Counted from the first letter of the stretch, positions 27,256 to 37,430 are shown. The stretch: DNA of 62,072 nucleotides from an uncultured Lachnospira sp. (GCA_934343805.1 CAKRIN010000015.1:1-62072); one strand, 5' to 3'. The notes: generated by a model not told the origin, from the sequence alone. Made by a program: numbers and translations.

Positions 27256-29370
27256 TTACCATCTCATACGATGTAATACAACAGCAGAAGTCTTTCTAAG
27301 CCCTATATCAAGCCAGCCATTCTGAAGATGATATCCCAGATTATCTGTACTGAATCCACCCTCATATGTTGCAATAAGCTGTTCAACATCATCATCAAAG
27401 CCAAGTCCGATTTCCCATGCCGGTATTCTTGCCCTGACCTCATCATCACTGTTATTAACAATAATTACAGCCGCATCATCTGCTGTAAAACGCCCATATG
27501 CTATAACATTCTGCTTAGAATACAAAGGCTTATATGAACCTTTCCGTAATACTTCATTCTCTTTATGAATCCGTATCATTTCCCTGTGGAATCTGATAAG
27601 TTCCTCATCCTCATTACCCCATGGGTAACTTCTTCTGTTGTCCGGATCAGTAAATCCACATACCCCGGCTTCATCGCCATAGTAAATTGTAGGTGATCCT
27701 GGCCACGTCATCTGCATAACAACAGCCTCACGGAACACAGCTTTATTAATATTAATATTAGCAGCCTCCGGACCAAGCGTATTGGTACGTCCTACTGTTC
27801 TGTTAGTTCTTGTAAGAAAACGCGAATGGTCATGGTTCGACAGCTCATTCATAGAAATGGCTACACTCTGTCCTCCCATTCTTGCCATATTATGATGCAT
27901 AGCACCAAAGAAATAATCTGGATTGCCATATGCATCCGGACGCGCTTCATCACTATGCTTTTCCATACCGGTAAGAAACCATGTTACTGGCTCCATAAAT
28001 GCATCATAGTTCATAATTGTATCCCACTGGTCACCCTGCAGCCAGTCATATGAATCCCCATAATGCTCAGCAAGTATTATAGCTTCAGGATTAGCTTTCT
28101 TTACCTCTTCCCTGAATCTTCTCCAGAAATAATGATTATATTCCGGACTATATCCAAGATCAGCTGCAACATCAAGCCTCCAGCCATCAACATTATATGG
28201 TGGAGAAACCCATTTCCTTGCAATGCCAAGAATATATTCTTCAAGCGACTTAGAGCCTTCATAATTCAGCTTTGGAAGCGTGTCATGTCCCCACCAGCCA
28301 TCATACGAATTATTATCCGGCCACTGATTAGAATAGAACTTAAAGAAACCATGGTAAGGACTTTCATATTTCTCATACGCCCCTGTTTCATATACATCAT
28401 CACTATCTCTATAAATGTGTTCTTTATCAAGCCATTTATTAAATGACCCACAATGATTAAACACACCATCAATAATAACACGCATGCCTCTCTTGTGTAT
28501 CTGCTCAACCAATTCTGCAAAAAATGCATTACTTGCTTCAAGGTTAGCTTTAGATGTAACCCTTTTGATATATCTTTTTGCATGAGTATTGTCATTATCT
28601 CCTTCTTCAAGAAGATTCCCCTCATCCTCAATAATCTTTCCAAAATGTGGATCTATATAATCATAATCCTGGATATCATATTTATGGTTAGATGGCGATA
28701 CAAATAACGGATTAAAGTATATAACTTCAACTCCCAGATTCTGCAGGTAATCAAGTTTATCAAGTACCCCTTGTAAATCACCACCATAAAACTCACGTAT
28801 TCCCATCTGCGCCGGATACTTATCCCATTCTTTTACCTGACAGACATGTTCACCTATATAACTGTATTCATTATCAAGAACATCATTAGACTTATCACCA
28901 TTATAAAATCTGTCTACAAATATCTGGTACATGACAGCACCTTTTGCCCAATCTGGTGTTTTGAAGCCTGGCATTATCTGAAAATTATAATATGGATTAA
29001 GATCCTTTATTGCCCCAATCTGATTGTAATAACATACAGTACGTCCAAGGACAACCTTAAAATAGTAGAAAACCTTTTCCGTTCCTACTTTAATCTTTGC
29101 CTCATAATAATCAAATATACTTTCACTCCTCACACGTGTCATTATATATTCATTATTATCCGCAATCAGATATGCTTTATCTACATTGTATCTACCTGTC
29201 CGCAGTCTGATTGTAACCTCATCCCCCGGCATAGGTTCAGAAGGGCTCCTATAACCTTCCGTAACATCCGAAAATAATGCTCTTGGATGTAATGTCGGTC
29301 TTGCACTGCACATATAAAAAAGCTTTTTTTCCCAGGTAGCTAAGTTTCCAATTTCCTCGGTTATTCTCAT
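27256..29370 (-). CDS. GH13 alpha-glycosidase (neopullulanase/cyclomaltodextrinase type)
   Basis: 704 residues, cytoplasmic (no signal peptide). An N-terminal beta-sandwich like CBM34 (about 1-125) precedes the (beta/alpha)8 barrel. Catalytic regions: G-W-R-L-D-V-A-A-D-L (nucleophile Asp), I-L-A-E-H-Y-G-D (acid/base Glu) and S-N-H-D-H-S-R-F-L (transition-state Asp). It should hydrolyse imported maltodextrins or cyclodextrins. AAGGAGG with 7-base spacing supports ATG 29370. It lies after a strong bidirectional terminator, so it has its own promoter. Confidence 0.92.
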   Translation of the reverse strand: MRITEEIGNLATWEKKLFYMCSARPTLHPRALFSDVTEGYRSPSEPMPGDEVTIRLRTGRYNVDKAYLIADNNEYIMTRVRSESIFDYYEAKIKVGTEKVFYYFKVVLGRTVCYYNQIGAIKDLNPYYNFQIMPGFKTPDWAKGAVMYQIFVDRFYNGDKSNDVLDNEYSYIGEHVCQVKEWDKYPAQMGIREFYGGDLQGVLDKLDYLQNLGVEVIYFNPLFVSPSNHKYDIQDYDYIDPHFGKIIEDEGNLLEEGDNDNTHAKRYIKRVTSKANLEASNAFFAELVEQIHKRGMRVIIDGVFNHCGSFNKWLDKEHIYRDSDDVYETGAYEKYESPYHGFFKFYSNQWPDNNSYDGWWGHDTLPKLNYEGSKSLEEYILGIARKWVSPPYNVDGWRLDVAADLGYSPEYNHYFWRRFREEVKKANPEAIILAEHYGDSYDWLQGDQWDTIMNYDAFMEPVTWFLTGMEKHSDEARPDAYGNPDYFFGAMHHNMARMGGQSVAISMNELSNHDHSRFLTRTNRTVGRTNTLGPEAANININKAVFREAVVMQMTWPGSPTIYYGDEAGVCGFTDPDNRRSYPWGNEDEELIRFHREMIRIHKENEVLRKGSYKPLYSKQNVIAYGRFTADDAAVIIVNNSDDEVRARIPAWEIGLGFDDDVEQLIATYEGGFSTDNLGYHLQNGWLDIGLRKTSAVVLHRMRW

Positions 29371-29454
29371 TGAGAATCCTCCTTAGCTTATACTATTTTT
29401 ATTCTATATCCAAAAGTACATTTTCGCAAGTAAAAAGCCTGTTTCAGCGTAGCA

Positions 29455-29485
29455 AAAAAGGCAGCCATGGGGTGACTGCCTTTTT
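29455..29485. terminator. Bidirectional intrinsic terminator
   Basis: AAAAAGGCAG (from 29455) pairs with CTGCCTTTTT (29476-29485), with A and T tracts on both sides, so it can stop transcription either way. It ends the ftsH transcript, or a small RNA, ahead of the GH13 gene. Confidence 0.85.
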
Positions 29486-29547
29486 CAGAGAAGGTATTTC
29501 TTTTCGATAAGCATTACTGCTTAATCTATAATGTATTGGGGGTTTTT
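29455..29547 (-). ncRNA. Possible small RNA or ftsH 3' UTR
   Basis: On the minus strand a TATAAT box (29559-29554) is followed by about 95 bases ending in the strong terminator. The RNA would carry a first hairpin AATGTA/TACATT whose loop contains CCCCC, a layout used by sRNAs that pair with Shine-Dalgarno sequences. The -35 box is poor, so it could just be the ftsH 3' UTR. Confidence 0.3.
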
Positions 29548-29659
29548 ACATTAATTATAATATCGCATTTCCCTCCATAAGTGTTCACAAACTTAACAAT
29601 ATTTATCAAAAATATTTGTGCATTTTGTCTAAATCATTGTTGTATCTGTAATACTATTA

Positions 29660-31501
29660 TTACTCTGCTGCCTTATTATCATCAAATAATGCCTCAAATT
29701 CTTCTCTTGTAATCTTTTCCTTTTCAAGAAGCAGCTCTGAACTCTTCTCAAGAACATCCATGTGCTCAGAAATTATCTTCTTAGCCTTAGCATAACACTC
29801 GTCAATAATTCCCTTAACCTCTTCATCAATAGCTGTTGCTATATCCTCTCCATATGGTCTTGTATGTGCAAGATCTCTTCCGATAAAGACTTCATCTTCG
29901 TCACTGCTTGCATAATTAATAAGACCCAGTCTGTCTGAGAAACCATATTTAGTAACCATATCTCTCGCTGTAGCTGTTGCCTGTTTAATGTCCTGTGAAG
30001 CACCAGTTGTAATATCATCAAATATAAGCTCCTCGGCAACTCTTCCACCAAGACTAACAATAATATTCTGCAGCATCTTGCCCTTAGTATTAAACATCTC
30101 ATCCTTCTCAGGAAGTGGCATTGTGTATCCAGCAGCACCCATTCCGGTAGGAATTATAGAAATAGTATGCACAGGTCCGACATCTGGAAGCATATGGAAA
30201 AGTATGGCATGTCCTGATTCATGATATGCTGTAATCTTCTTTTCTTTCTCAGATATAATCTTACTTCTCTTCTCAACACCTATGCCAATCTTAATAAATG
30301 CATAATTAACATCTGCATTTGTAATAAACTTTCTCTTGCTCTTAGCAGCATTAATAGCAGCCTCATTAAGGATATTTTCAAGGTCTGCTCCTGTAAATCC
30401 TGCTGTAGTTCTCGCAAGGCTTTCAAGATCAACATCATCGCCTAATGGTTTCTTAGCAGCATGTACGTTAAGTATTTCAAGACGGCCTCTTACATCCGGT
30501 CTTCCAACAACTACCTTTCTGTCAAAACGTCCCGGTCTTAATATAGCCGGATCAAGTATATCAACTCTGTTGGTAGCCGCCATAACTATAATTCCTTCAT
30601 TAACACCAAAACCATCCATCTCTACAAGCATCTGGTTAAGTGTCTGCTCTCTTTCGTCATGTCCGCCACCCATACCGGTTCCTCTTCGTCTTGCAACCGC
30701 ATCAATCTCATCAATAAATATAATACAAGGCGCGTTCTTTTTTGCTTCCTCAAACATATCTCTTACTCTTGATGCACCAACACCAACAAACATCTCAACA
30801 AAATCTGAGCCGGATATGCTAAAGAAAGGTACACCTGCCTCTCCTGCTACTGCTTTGGCAAGAAGAGTCTTACCTGTTCCCGGAGGGCCTGTAAGGATAA
30901 CTCCCTTAGGAATTCTAGCTCCAAGATTAGTATATTTGACTGGATCTTTAAGGAAATCAACTATTTCCTCAAGTTCCTCTTTCTCTTCATTAAGTCCTGC
31001 AACATCTTTAAATGTAACTTTATTATCGTCACCACTTATCATTCTTGCGCGGCTCTTTCCGAAATTCATCATCTTTGCATTGCCACCGCCACCTGTCTGT
31101 CTTGTCATAAGCATCATAAGTGCCACAACAACTATCAGGCACAATCCAAACGGAAGCAGAGTTGTAAGCCAGACGCTTTCTCTCTTTACATCCTTCAATG
31201 AATATTCAATATTTCTGTTATCTAACAGTTCCTCAACAGACACAACGTCAGATACATTAAGTGATTCCTTACTTCCATCTGTAAATGTTATAGTAAGTGT
31301 TCCTGTTGGAACCTCAGCATTCTGGCTTATTATAACATTCTGTATCTTCTCATCCTTAATATCGGATACGAAATCTTTATACTTATAATTACTTGTCTTC
31401 TGGCTCATCTGAGCAAATACAGCCCAGATAATACCAATTATTATCAGCATGAAGAATATACTTCCCCATCCTGTACTTTTCCTTTTCTTAGTTTCCATCA
31501 C
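29660..31501 (-). CDS. ftsH: ATP-dependent zinc metalloprotease FtsH
   Basis: 613 residues. Two membrane helices flank a small extracytoplasmic domain (about 13-32 and 110-130), then AAA+ ATPase with Walker A GPPGTGKT and second-region-of-homology arginines ([10 protein letters not shown]), and peptidase with H-E-S-G-H zinc motif. It degrades misfolded membrane proteins. It ends the conserved tilS-hpt-ftsH run; it starts 14 bases after hpt. Confidence 0.97.
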   Translation of the reverse strand: MMETKKRKSTGWGSIFFMLIIIGIIWAVFAQMSQKTSNYKYKDFVSDIKDEKIQNVIISQNAEVPTGTLTITFTDGSKESLNVSDVVSVEELLDNRNIEYSLKDVKRESVWLTTLLPFGLCLIVVVALMMLMTRQTGGGGNAKMMNFGKSRARMISGDDNKVTFKDVAGLNEEKEELEEIVDFLKDPVKYTNLGARIPKGVILTGPPGTGKTLLAKAVAGEAGVPFFSISGSDFVEMFVGVGASRVRDMFEEAKKNAPCIIFIDEIDAVARRRGTGMGGGHDEREQTLNQMLVEMDGFGVNEGIIVMAATNRVDILDPAILRPGRFDRKVVVGRPDVRGRLEILNVHAAKKPLGDDVDLESLARTTAGFTGADLENILNEAAINAAKSKRKFITNADVNYAFIKIGIGVEKRSKIISEKEKKITAYHESGHAILFHMLPDVGPVHTISIIPTGMGAAGYTMPLPEKDEMFNTKGKMLQNIIVSLGGRVAEELIFDDITTGASQDIKQATATARDMVTKYGFSDRLGLINYASSDEDEVFIGRDLAHTRPYGEDIATAIDEEVKGIIDECYAKAKKIISEHMDVLEKSSELLLEKEKITREEFEALFDDNKAAE

Positions 31502-31515
31502 TTCCTCCTTAAACT

Positions 31516-32052
31516 TTATGCCTCTTCCTCAAGATGCAAAACTCCGACAAACGGAAGATTTCTGTAGCTCTGATCATAATCAAGACCATAGCCGACAACG
31601 AATTCATCAGGAATATTAAATCCGTTATACTTTACATCCACCTCTACCTCTCGTCTTTCCGGCTTATCAAGAAGTGTGCATATGCATATATCCGCCGGCT
31701 TTCTTTCCTCAAGCATTGGCATAAGCCTTGCAAGCGTATTACCTGAATCAATAATATCCTCAATTACAATTACATGCTCTCCTTCTATACTCTCATCAAG
31801 GTCCTTCTTAATCTTAATCTGTCCGCTTGATGAAGTACCACTTCCATAACTTGACACCTGCATAAAATCAAACTTAACTGGAACTGTAATTCTCTTGGCC
31901 AGCTCGCATGTAAATATGATGCTTCCTTTAAGAATACAGATAAGCTTTACTTCTTTACCTTCATAATCCCTGCTTATCTGTTCTCCAAGCTGTGCAATTC
32001 TCTCATTCAGCTTCTCCTCTGATATAAGCACACTGATTACTGGTTCTTTCAT
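31516..32052 (-). CDS. hpt: Hypoxanthine phosphoribosyltransferase
   Basis: 178 residues. It salvages hypoxanthine/guanine with PRPP. The PRPP loop is V-I-V-I-E-D-I-I-D-S-G-N-T-L, and the C-terminal region has F-V-V-G-Y-G-L-D-Y. It overlaps tilS by 4 nt and precedes ftsH, the usual Firmicutes order. Confidence 0.96.
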   Translation of the reverse strand: MKEPVISVLISEEKLNERIAQLGEQISRDYEGKEVKLICILKGSIIFTCELAKRITVPVKFDFMQVSSYGSGTSSSGQIKIKKDLDESIEGEHVIVIEDIIDSGNTLARLMPMLEERKPADICICTLLDKPERREVEVDVKYNGFNIPDEFVVGYGLDYDQSYRNLPFVGVLHLEEEA

Positions 32053-33521
32053 AATTTCTCTCCTTTGTTCTGATTGTCAGATATATTTATTATTACCTCA
32101 AGTACATTCTTTGTAGAATCATCTATCAATGCATTCTCTGCTCTTCTGATGCCCAATGCCCACAGGACACTTTCATCATCGCATAACAGAAGTACATTAT
32201 TTCTCATATTCTCTGGCACTTTACGGTCAATAAACTCTTTCTTAAGTTTCCGGCTCTTTCCCGACTCATTAATTATAATTCTGTCACCTTCCAGCCTGTG
32301 CCTTAAGCATAACTTTCCTTGTATTTTATCATAATCGAAAGATTTCGCATAGCAGCTATTAACGTAATTTCTATTTTTTTCATAATTAGAATACAGTGTT
32401 AATGTAATTGTAACATTCTCAGTCTTTCCAGTCGCATACATATATAATTTCCTGTCAAGTGTGATCGTCTCTCCTGGTTTCAGATTATCAAATGAAAAGC
32501 CCTCACATAATGGGATATGCTCATTATCCGTCCTGTGCTGAAGTATAATTTCATTATACCCTCTTTCAGCCTGCAATCCGTAACATATATCAACCCTGCT
32601 TCCAACACTGTTAAACGTAAGAGCATCCACACCATTTACATGAATCCTGTATATGTCCCTGGCAGTTCCTGTCAGCTTTAATATTATCCTGTATATAACA
32701 CGTTTTCTAAGCACCTCGTGAAGCTTTGCAAATCCATTTTCCAGATTTCTTATTCTGATGCAGTCTTTATTATTTTCACTTACATATTTTTCATATGCCT
32801 TGTCTGCTTCCTCTTCTATAAAATCAAAATTCTTCTGAAGTTCATCAGCTGCATTTGCAAAATTCTTAACTGCATTACTGTTAACATTATTCTCAATATA
32901 CGGAATAAGCACATTTCTTATACAGTTTCTCGTATAATCATTACTCAGATTCGTTGCATCTGTAACATATGATTCCCCAAATTCCTGTATAAGCTGCTCC
33001 ACCTCATGTCTTGTTATACATAACAATGGTCTTATCACATTGTCCCTGACAGCCCTGATTCCTCCAAGTCCCTTTAATGAAGCACCCCTCGACATATTCA
33101 TTATAACCGTCTCAGCCTGGTCATTCATGTGGTGTGCAACCGCAATTCTGCTTTTACTGTCTGTACATATTTCATTAAATATTCTGTAACGCTCATATCT
33201 GCCAGCCTCTTCTACTGACATACCGAGTTCTCTGGCAGCCTTTACAGCATCAATGTGCACAGCCGTGAATTGTATCTTCCTGCGTTCGCATAAGGCTCTG
33301 GAAAATTCTTCATCCTCTCCTGCCTCCTGCCTGATTCCATGATTCACATGTACAGCATTAATAGTTATATTCATATTATGCCTGCTAATATACTCCTTAA
33401 TCACTATAAGAAGACATACTGAATCTGCTCCACCTGAAAGTCCAACCACAACATTGTCGCAATCATCAAGCATTCTATTCTGTTCTATATATTGGTCAAT
33501 TCTATCAATAATCTCACTCAT
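32049..33521 (-). CDS. tilS: tRNA(Ile)-lysidine synthase TilS
   Basis: 490 residues. The N-terminal PP-loop V-V-G-L-S-G-G-A-D-S-V and A-H-H-M-N-D-Q-A-E-T identify TilS, which makes lysidine-34 so that tRNA-Ile reads AUA. The C-terminal substrate-binding domains are present (K-L-K-K-E-F-I-D-R-K-V-P). The gene starts 12 bases after the SpoIIE-like gene and is coupled to hpt. Confidence 0.95.
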   Translation of the reverse strand: MSEIIDRIDQYIEQNRMLDDCDNVVVGLSGGADSVCLLIVIKEYISRHNMNITINAVHVNHGIRQEAGEDEEFSRALCERRKIQFTAVHIDAVKAARELGMSVEEAGRYERYRIFNEICTDSKSRIAVAHHMNDQAETVIMNMSRGASLKGLGGIRAVRDNVIRPLLCITRHEVEQLIQEFGESYVTDATNLSNDYTRNCIRNVLIPYIENNVNSNAVKNFANAADELQKNFDFIEEEADKAYEKYVSENNKDCIRIRNLENGFAKLHEVLRKRVIYRIILKLTGTARDIYRIHVNGVDALTFNSVGSRVDICYGLQAERGYNEIILQHRTDNEHIPLCEGFSFDNLKPGETITLDRKLYMYATGKTENVTITLTLYSNYEKNRNYVNSCYAKSFDYDKIQGKLCLRHRLEGDRIIINESGKSRKLKKEFIDRKVPENMRNNVLLLCDDESVLWALGIRRAENALIDDSTKNVLEVIINISDNQNKGEKL

Positions 33522-33533
33522 GCGAGAATTATA

Positions 33534-34646
33534 TTATACGTTAACATATGTGTCAAACACTCCCAGAACCATTACAGTACAGTCGTCAAACGCTTCCATA
33601 TTATGATTCTGCAGAGAAGCATCAAGTATTTTTTTTGCAATTGCAGCGGGTTTTTTTACATTTATATTGTTAATTATTTCCACCATCTGTTCTTCTTTAT
33701 TAACTCCTGACAGATTATCAAGCACCCCATCACTTATCATTATCACATAATTGCCATCATAAAGTTTTTTAGTTGTACAGTCATAATCTACCTGCTCAAG
33801 CACACCCATAGGCAGAGTGGTAGATTTGATAATCTCAACCCAGTTGTCCCTTTTTATAAATGTTGACACAGCGCCCAGTTTTATACAGTTAATTACCCCC
33901 GCCTGACAATCAAGGACGCTCATATCCATTGTAACCGGATTGTTAAAATTCGTTCCCGCAATATATGCGGAATTAATAAGATCAATTGCTGTATGTTCCT
34001 CAAACCCAGCTTCTATACAGCTCTCCATAAGTTCAATAACCATACGGCTCTCTGCAAATGCTCTCTTCCCGCTTCCGCATCCATCTGCTATAGCTGCCAC
34101 CATTTTCCCACAGCCAAGTCTTTTTAAAAGGAAGTTATCCCCACTGGTATTTTCTGATTCCTTACATTTTCTTGCCATTCCAGAAAGAATCCTGAACCTG
34201 TCCTCCTGATAGAATACATACTGGTCAGGTTCCTCATTAATAATCACCCTGTTATTCTGATTTGAAAAGAATCTGACGCCAAACACTTCTGATACTATTC
34301 CCCTTAAAATCCGCTCCGATACACAGCCCTTCATAAATGTTTTCGCTGTTATAAGGATTTCTCTCCGTTTTCCATCTAATATCTTTATGTCCTTTACAGC
34401 TATCCCCATCGCCATACATCTGCGTTCCAGAATCCTGCTTTTAGACCTTTCAGGAACCCTGGCATTAAGATTCATTGCCACACATTCTTCAAGAATATCA
34501 GCGACAAGAATAAGCTGTCTTCTAAATCCATTTTCTTTCTGATTAGTTTCCCCATACACATCTCCAAGATTCCTGAATGTCTTTGCTGTTTCCTGAAGGC
34601 GGTTAATAGTATAAGTATATCCGGCATCCTTATATGTACTTTTCAT
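33534..34646 (-). CDS. Soluble SpoIIE-type PP2C phosphatase
   Basis: 370 residues. A helical N-terminal part (1-155) is followed by a PP2C-like phosphatase domain with metal-binding acidic residues in I-A-D-G-C-G-S-G-K-R-A and V-I-M-I-S-D-G-V-L-D. SpoIIE normally has ten membrane spans and about 800 residues; here no membrane segment is present. Its position between divIC and tilS is exactly that of spoIIE, so it is the positional ortholog with the membrane module missing. It may dephosphorylate an anti-anti-sigma factor. Confidence 0.85.
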   Translation of the reverse strand: MKSTYKDAGYTYTINRLQETAKTFRNLGDVYGETNQKENGFRRQLILVADILEECVAMNLNARVPERSKSRILERRCMAMGIAVKDIKILDGKRREILITAKTFMKGCVSERILRGIVSEVFGVRFFSNQNNRVIINEEPDQYVFYQEDRFRILSGMARKCKESENTSGDNFLLKRLGCGKMVAAIADGCGSGKRAFAESRMVIELMESCIEAGFEEHTAIDLINSAYIAGTNFNNPVTMDMSVLDCQAGVINCIKLGAVSTFIKRDNWVEIIKSTTLPMGVLEQVDYDCTTKKLYDGNYVIMISDGVLDNLSGVNKEEQMVEIINNINVKKPAAIAKKILDASLQNHNMEAFDDCTVMVLGVFDTYVNV

Positions 34647-34710
34647 TCATCCCACTTCCTTTCCGGCACTACACCAATGTGAAGTATATATGACTGCATA
34701 TAAATAAATT

Positions 34711-34753
34711 GTCGAAGCATGTATGACTTTAATTAAAATCAACATACTCCGAC
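34711..34753 (-). terminator. Hairpin between divIC and the spoIIE-like gene
   Basis: On the minus strand GTCGGAGTATG pairs with CATGCTTCGAC (11 bp, including G-T pairs) and is followed by an AT-rich AATTTATTT. It likely attenuates read-through from the divIC transcript. Confidence 0.55.
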
Positions 34754-34757
34754 ATCT

Positions 34758-35087
34758 TTACTTATTATTAGGTTTGAATACCAGTTCATCAGGATATATA
34801 AGTCCAAACTTATTCTTGGCAATCTCCTCAACAAACTTCTTTGTCTTAACGTACTTTTCATATTCAGAAAGTTCTTTACTCCTGTCATTCTCATCATCAA
34901 TCTGTGACTGTAATTCCGTTATCTGATTCTGATAATCCTTATTTTTCTCTGCGAGACCAGCTTTGCCCTTCCATAGGACAACTCCAAGTGCAATAACCAC
35001 AACTACAGCGATTGCCATACCTGCCAGTGCAGATCTTCTCTGCCGCTTCAGTCTTGCAGCCCTCTCTCTTCTTGTCTCTAACCTCAT
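34758..35087 (-). CDS. divIC: Septum formation initiator DivIC/FtsB
   Basis: 109 residues. A basic cytoplasmic N-terminus, one membrane helix (about 20-39), a coiled coil (43-75) and the end F-G-L-I-Y-P-D-E-L-V typical of DivIC, which stabilises FtsL and DivIB in the divisome. I chose ATG 35087 (AGGA before it), 7 bases after yabQ; ATG 35117 is possible and would overlap yabQ. Confidence 0.9.
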   Translation of the reverse strand: MRLETRRERAARLKRQRRSALAGMAIAVVVVIALGVVLWKGKAGLAEKNKDYQNQITELQSQIDDENDRSKELSEYEKYVKTKKFVEEIAKNKFGLIYPDELVFKPNNK

Positions 35088-35094
35088 ATATTCC

Positions 35095-35532
35095 TCACTC
35101 CTGCGAATGTTTACCATGCATACTCATCCTGCGTGCGCACACAGTTTTTAAGCCTCTAACAGGTATTGTAATGATACTGAATATTTTTTTCAATATAAAA
35201 AAGACCGGTTTTAACAAAAAGTTAATAATTCTCACAGACCATTTTATATAAATGTAGCTAAGAAACTTAAAATAAAGAAACATCCCTGCTGCTATTCCAG
35301 TTACCACAAATCCTCTTATAATTCCATCTGTAACCCTGAAACACATTATAAACACACTGATACCAGCAAATATTCCATATACTATATCCTCAATGCTCAT
35401 AAATATAATCGTCTTATGTCTTATAATTCTGCGGTATATCCGGATATTATCATATATCCACGCCAGATAAACTCCTTTGAAGAAACTTATTGCAACTGCA
35501 TTAAGCTCCCATATTATTATATCGTTGATCAT
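35095..35532 (-). CDS. yabQ: Spore cortex protein YabQ
   Basis: 145 residues with about four membrane helices and a basic C-terminal tail. YabQ is an outer-forespore-membrane protein needed for cortex formation. The family call rests on hydrophobic pattern, V-Y-G-I-F-A-G and synteny directly after yabP (4-nt overlap) and before divIC. Confidence 0.85.
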   Translation of the reverse strand: MINDIIIWELNAVAISFFKGVYLAWIYDNIRIYRRIIRHKTIIFMSIEDIVYGIFAGISVFIMCFRVTDGIIRGFVVTGIAAGMFLYFKFLSYIYIKWSVRIINFLLKPVFFILKKIFSIITIPVRGLKTVCARRMSMHGKHSQE

Positions 35533-35813
35533 CTGAGAAGCCTGCTTATAAAGGAGTCCTGCTTATTCCTGCTGCCTGTTTCAGAATAGCAGATGGAATC
35601 GACCCTTCCATCAACATCCAGTTCTCCCTTTTCAACCGAAAGCCTGTTAACGTGAAGTCCTTCACCCTTAATTGTTATATTACCATAATCCGATTCCAGT
35701 ACAACCTTTACCGGATCAAAAGAAACAACATCTGTTATCCCTGTAAAGTCTATCCTTTTCCTATCTTCCATATTAAGTCTGTGTGGTCTCTTAATCCTGG
35801 CCTTATCTTCCAT
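35529..35813 (-). CDS. yabP: Sporulation protein YabP
   Basis: 94 residues. The core I-T-D-V-V-S-F-D, G-x-L-H-V-N-R-L-S-V-E-K-G-E-L-D-V-D-G matches YabP. ATG 35813 has AGGGGGATAT upstream and is preferred to the longer frame. It lies 60 bases after rqcP and is coupled to yabQ. Confidence 0.92.
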   Translation of the reverse strand: MEDKARIKRPHRLNMEDRKRIDFTGITDVVSFDPVKVVLESDYGNITIKGEGLHVNRLSVEKGELDVDGRVDSICYSETGSRNKQDSFISRLLR

Positions 35814-35873
35814 ATATCCCCCTTTTTCTGACATTCATCTCAATGAGAATATATGCATGACCACACAACATAA

Positions 35874-36113
35874 TTACAGATATTCAAACATCTCTTTTGC
35901 TTCTTCCTTTTTTACTGTGTCTTTAACATCCGTAACTTTAGCCCGGACATTCTTATTACCAAACTGTATCTCTATTATATCCCCTACTTTGACATCATAT
36001 GATGCCTTCACAACCTTATCATTAACCATAACTCTTCCAGCATCACAGGCATCATTAGCTACAGTTCTTCTTTTTATCAGTCTGGATACCTTTAAATATT
36101 TATCTAATCTCAT
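35874..36113 (-). CDS. rqcP: RqcP (YabO/HslR-type S4 domain protein)
   Basis: 79 residues, an S4 RNA-binding domain: M-R-L-D-K-Y-L-K-V-S-R-L-I-K-R-R then V-N-D-K-V-V-K-A-S. RqcP works with RqcH in alanine tailing on stalled 50S subunits. It pairs functionally with MutS2/RqcU in this window. AAGGAG precedes ATG 36113; the longer frame has no such site. Confidence 0.93.
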   Translation of the reverse strand: MRLDKYLKVSRLIKRRTVANDACDAGRVMVNDKVVKASYDVKVGDIIEIQFGNKNVRAKVTDVKDTVKKEEAKEMFEYL

Positions 36114-36166
36114 GTTTTTCTCCTTAATATCATATGGTATTGATGCATTGCTTACAGCCATATACT

Positions 36167-36709
36167 TTACGACTCCATGTGTTTCCCAAGAAAATCCGCT
36201 GCTGTCTTTACCATTCTTCTCTCATTATCTGTAAACTTCGGTTTTATGTCAATAGACATCATAAGCACAGTTCCAAGGACATCCCCCTGACATATTATAG
36301 GATGGATTGCCTCCTGCTTAAAATGTGCCTCATCTGTAACCTTAATAAACCCATCTTCTCCATCGTTGGCAAGAATCGGATATCTGCCTTCCATTGCCTG
36401 ATTAAGCTCCTTGGTTACAGGCTTATTAATAAGATTCTTTCTGTCTTCCCCTGATGATGCAATTACACGTTCCCGGTCTGTTATACACACAGTCATACCT
36501 GTAGCTTCTGATAAAGATTCTGCATACTTGGATGCGAGACCACTTATATCCCCTATAGGAGAATATTTCTTGAGTATAATCTGCCCTTCCGTATCCGTAT
36601 ATATCTCCATAGGATCTGTCTCCCTTATATGGAGCGTTCTCCTTATCTCTTTGGGAATGACAATTCTTCCAAGGTCATCTATTCTTCTTACAATTCCCGT
36701 CGCTTTCAC
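36167..36709 (-). CDS. spoVT: Stage V sporulation protein T
   Basis: 180 residues. An N-terminal AbrB-like swapped-hairpin DNA-binding domain (GIVRRIDDLGRIVIPKEIRR) and a C-terminal GAF domain. SpoVT tunes late forespore gene expression. The start is GTG with GGAGG 9 bases upstream. It heads the spoVT-rqcP-yabP-yabQ-divIC run. Confidence 0.96.
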   Translation of the reverse strand: MKATGIVRRIDDLGRIVIPKEIRRTLHIRETDPMEIYTDTEGQIILKKYSPIGDISGLASKYAESLSEATGMTVCITDRERVIASSGEDRKNLINKPVTKELNQAMEGRYPILANDGEDGFIKVTDEAHFKQEAIHPIICQGDVLGTVLMMSIDIKPKFTDNERRMVKTAADFLGKHMES

Positions 36710-36814
36710 CAGTATTTTCCTCCAATTCCATATTTTAGCATGAGCCTCTTTGCTCTTTTGCTATATATTAGTTTTGGAGTTAGTATGTGGAAATTCTCAG
36801 AAAAATATTCCTTT

Positions 36815-37315
36815 TTACTGTTCCATCATAACATTTACCAGAGTCATATATCTGTTGGTCTTTTCAATAATATCATCCTGCATTACCCCATAGAATATAT
36901 ATATATCCCGCATAATATTATTAAATTCTTTAAGTGCCTGACCTTTCCCTGTCACGCCTCCTGTTATATATCCACTGTTTGTTTCTATCTCTATATCCAT
37001 ATGAGTGCCATTCTTGTCCCTGACATACATATACATATTAATATCTCCCGGAACCTCTGTTCTTATCTGATTATACATGCATCTATATTCGTCAGAATTC
37101 ATGTCCATTATGCGAAACCCCCATCGTTCCTGTACATATTGGCACACCTCTTCAATTGCATGATTATCATAGAATGATATCTTTCTTTCAACATCTGCCC
37201 TCTTTTTTTCATAAGCTCTCTTCTTGAACTTATCAAACAGATTCGACAGTCTTTTCCTTTTGATGTATACCGATGTCGGTCCATCAAAATTATCATATGT
37301 ATTTGCCCCACCCAT
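36815..37315 (-). CDS. Conserved-looking hypothetical protein
   Basis: 166 residues, charged and soluble. The N-terminus M-G-G-A-N-T-Y-D-N-F-D-G-P-T-S-V looks like a conserved peptide I associate with some Lachnospiraceae proteins, but I cannot name a family. The remainder is a mixed alpha/beta segment with M-Y-M-Y-V-R-D-K-N-G-T and I-T-G-G-V-T-G-K-G. GGAGG lies 10 bases before ATG. It precedes spoVT by 105 bases on the same strand. Confidence 0.6.
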   Translation of the reverse strand: MGGANTYDNFDGPTSVYIKRKRLSNLFDKFKKRAYEKKRADVERKISFYDNHAIEEVCQYVQERWGFRIMDMNSDEYRCMYNQIRTEVPGDINMYMYVRDKNGTHMDIEIETNSGYITGGVTGKGQALKEFNNIMRDIYIFYGVMQDDIIEKTNRYMTLVNVMMEQ

Positions 37316-37430
37316 ATTAAAATACCTCCAATAAAATCATTCATTACAATAATAAATGTATCTTCATCAAATCTCAATATTTTAAGATGAAATATTTCAA
37401 TTCATATTATAATTATTTCAAAAAATATAC

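Noticed and set aside
30336..31388. 350-residue plus-strand ORF opposite ftsH
   Set aside because: A shadow of ftsH; low-complexity Ser/Thr/Leu composition and no ribosome site.
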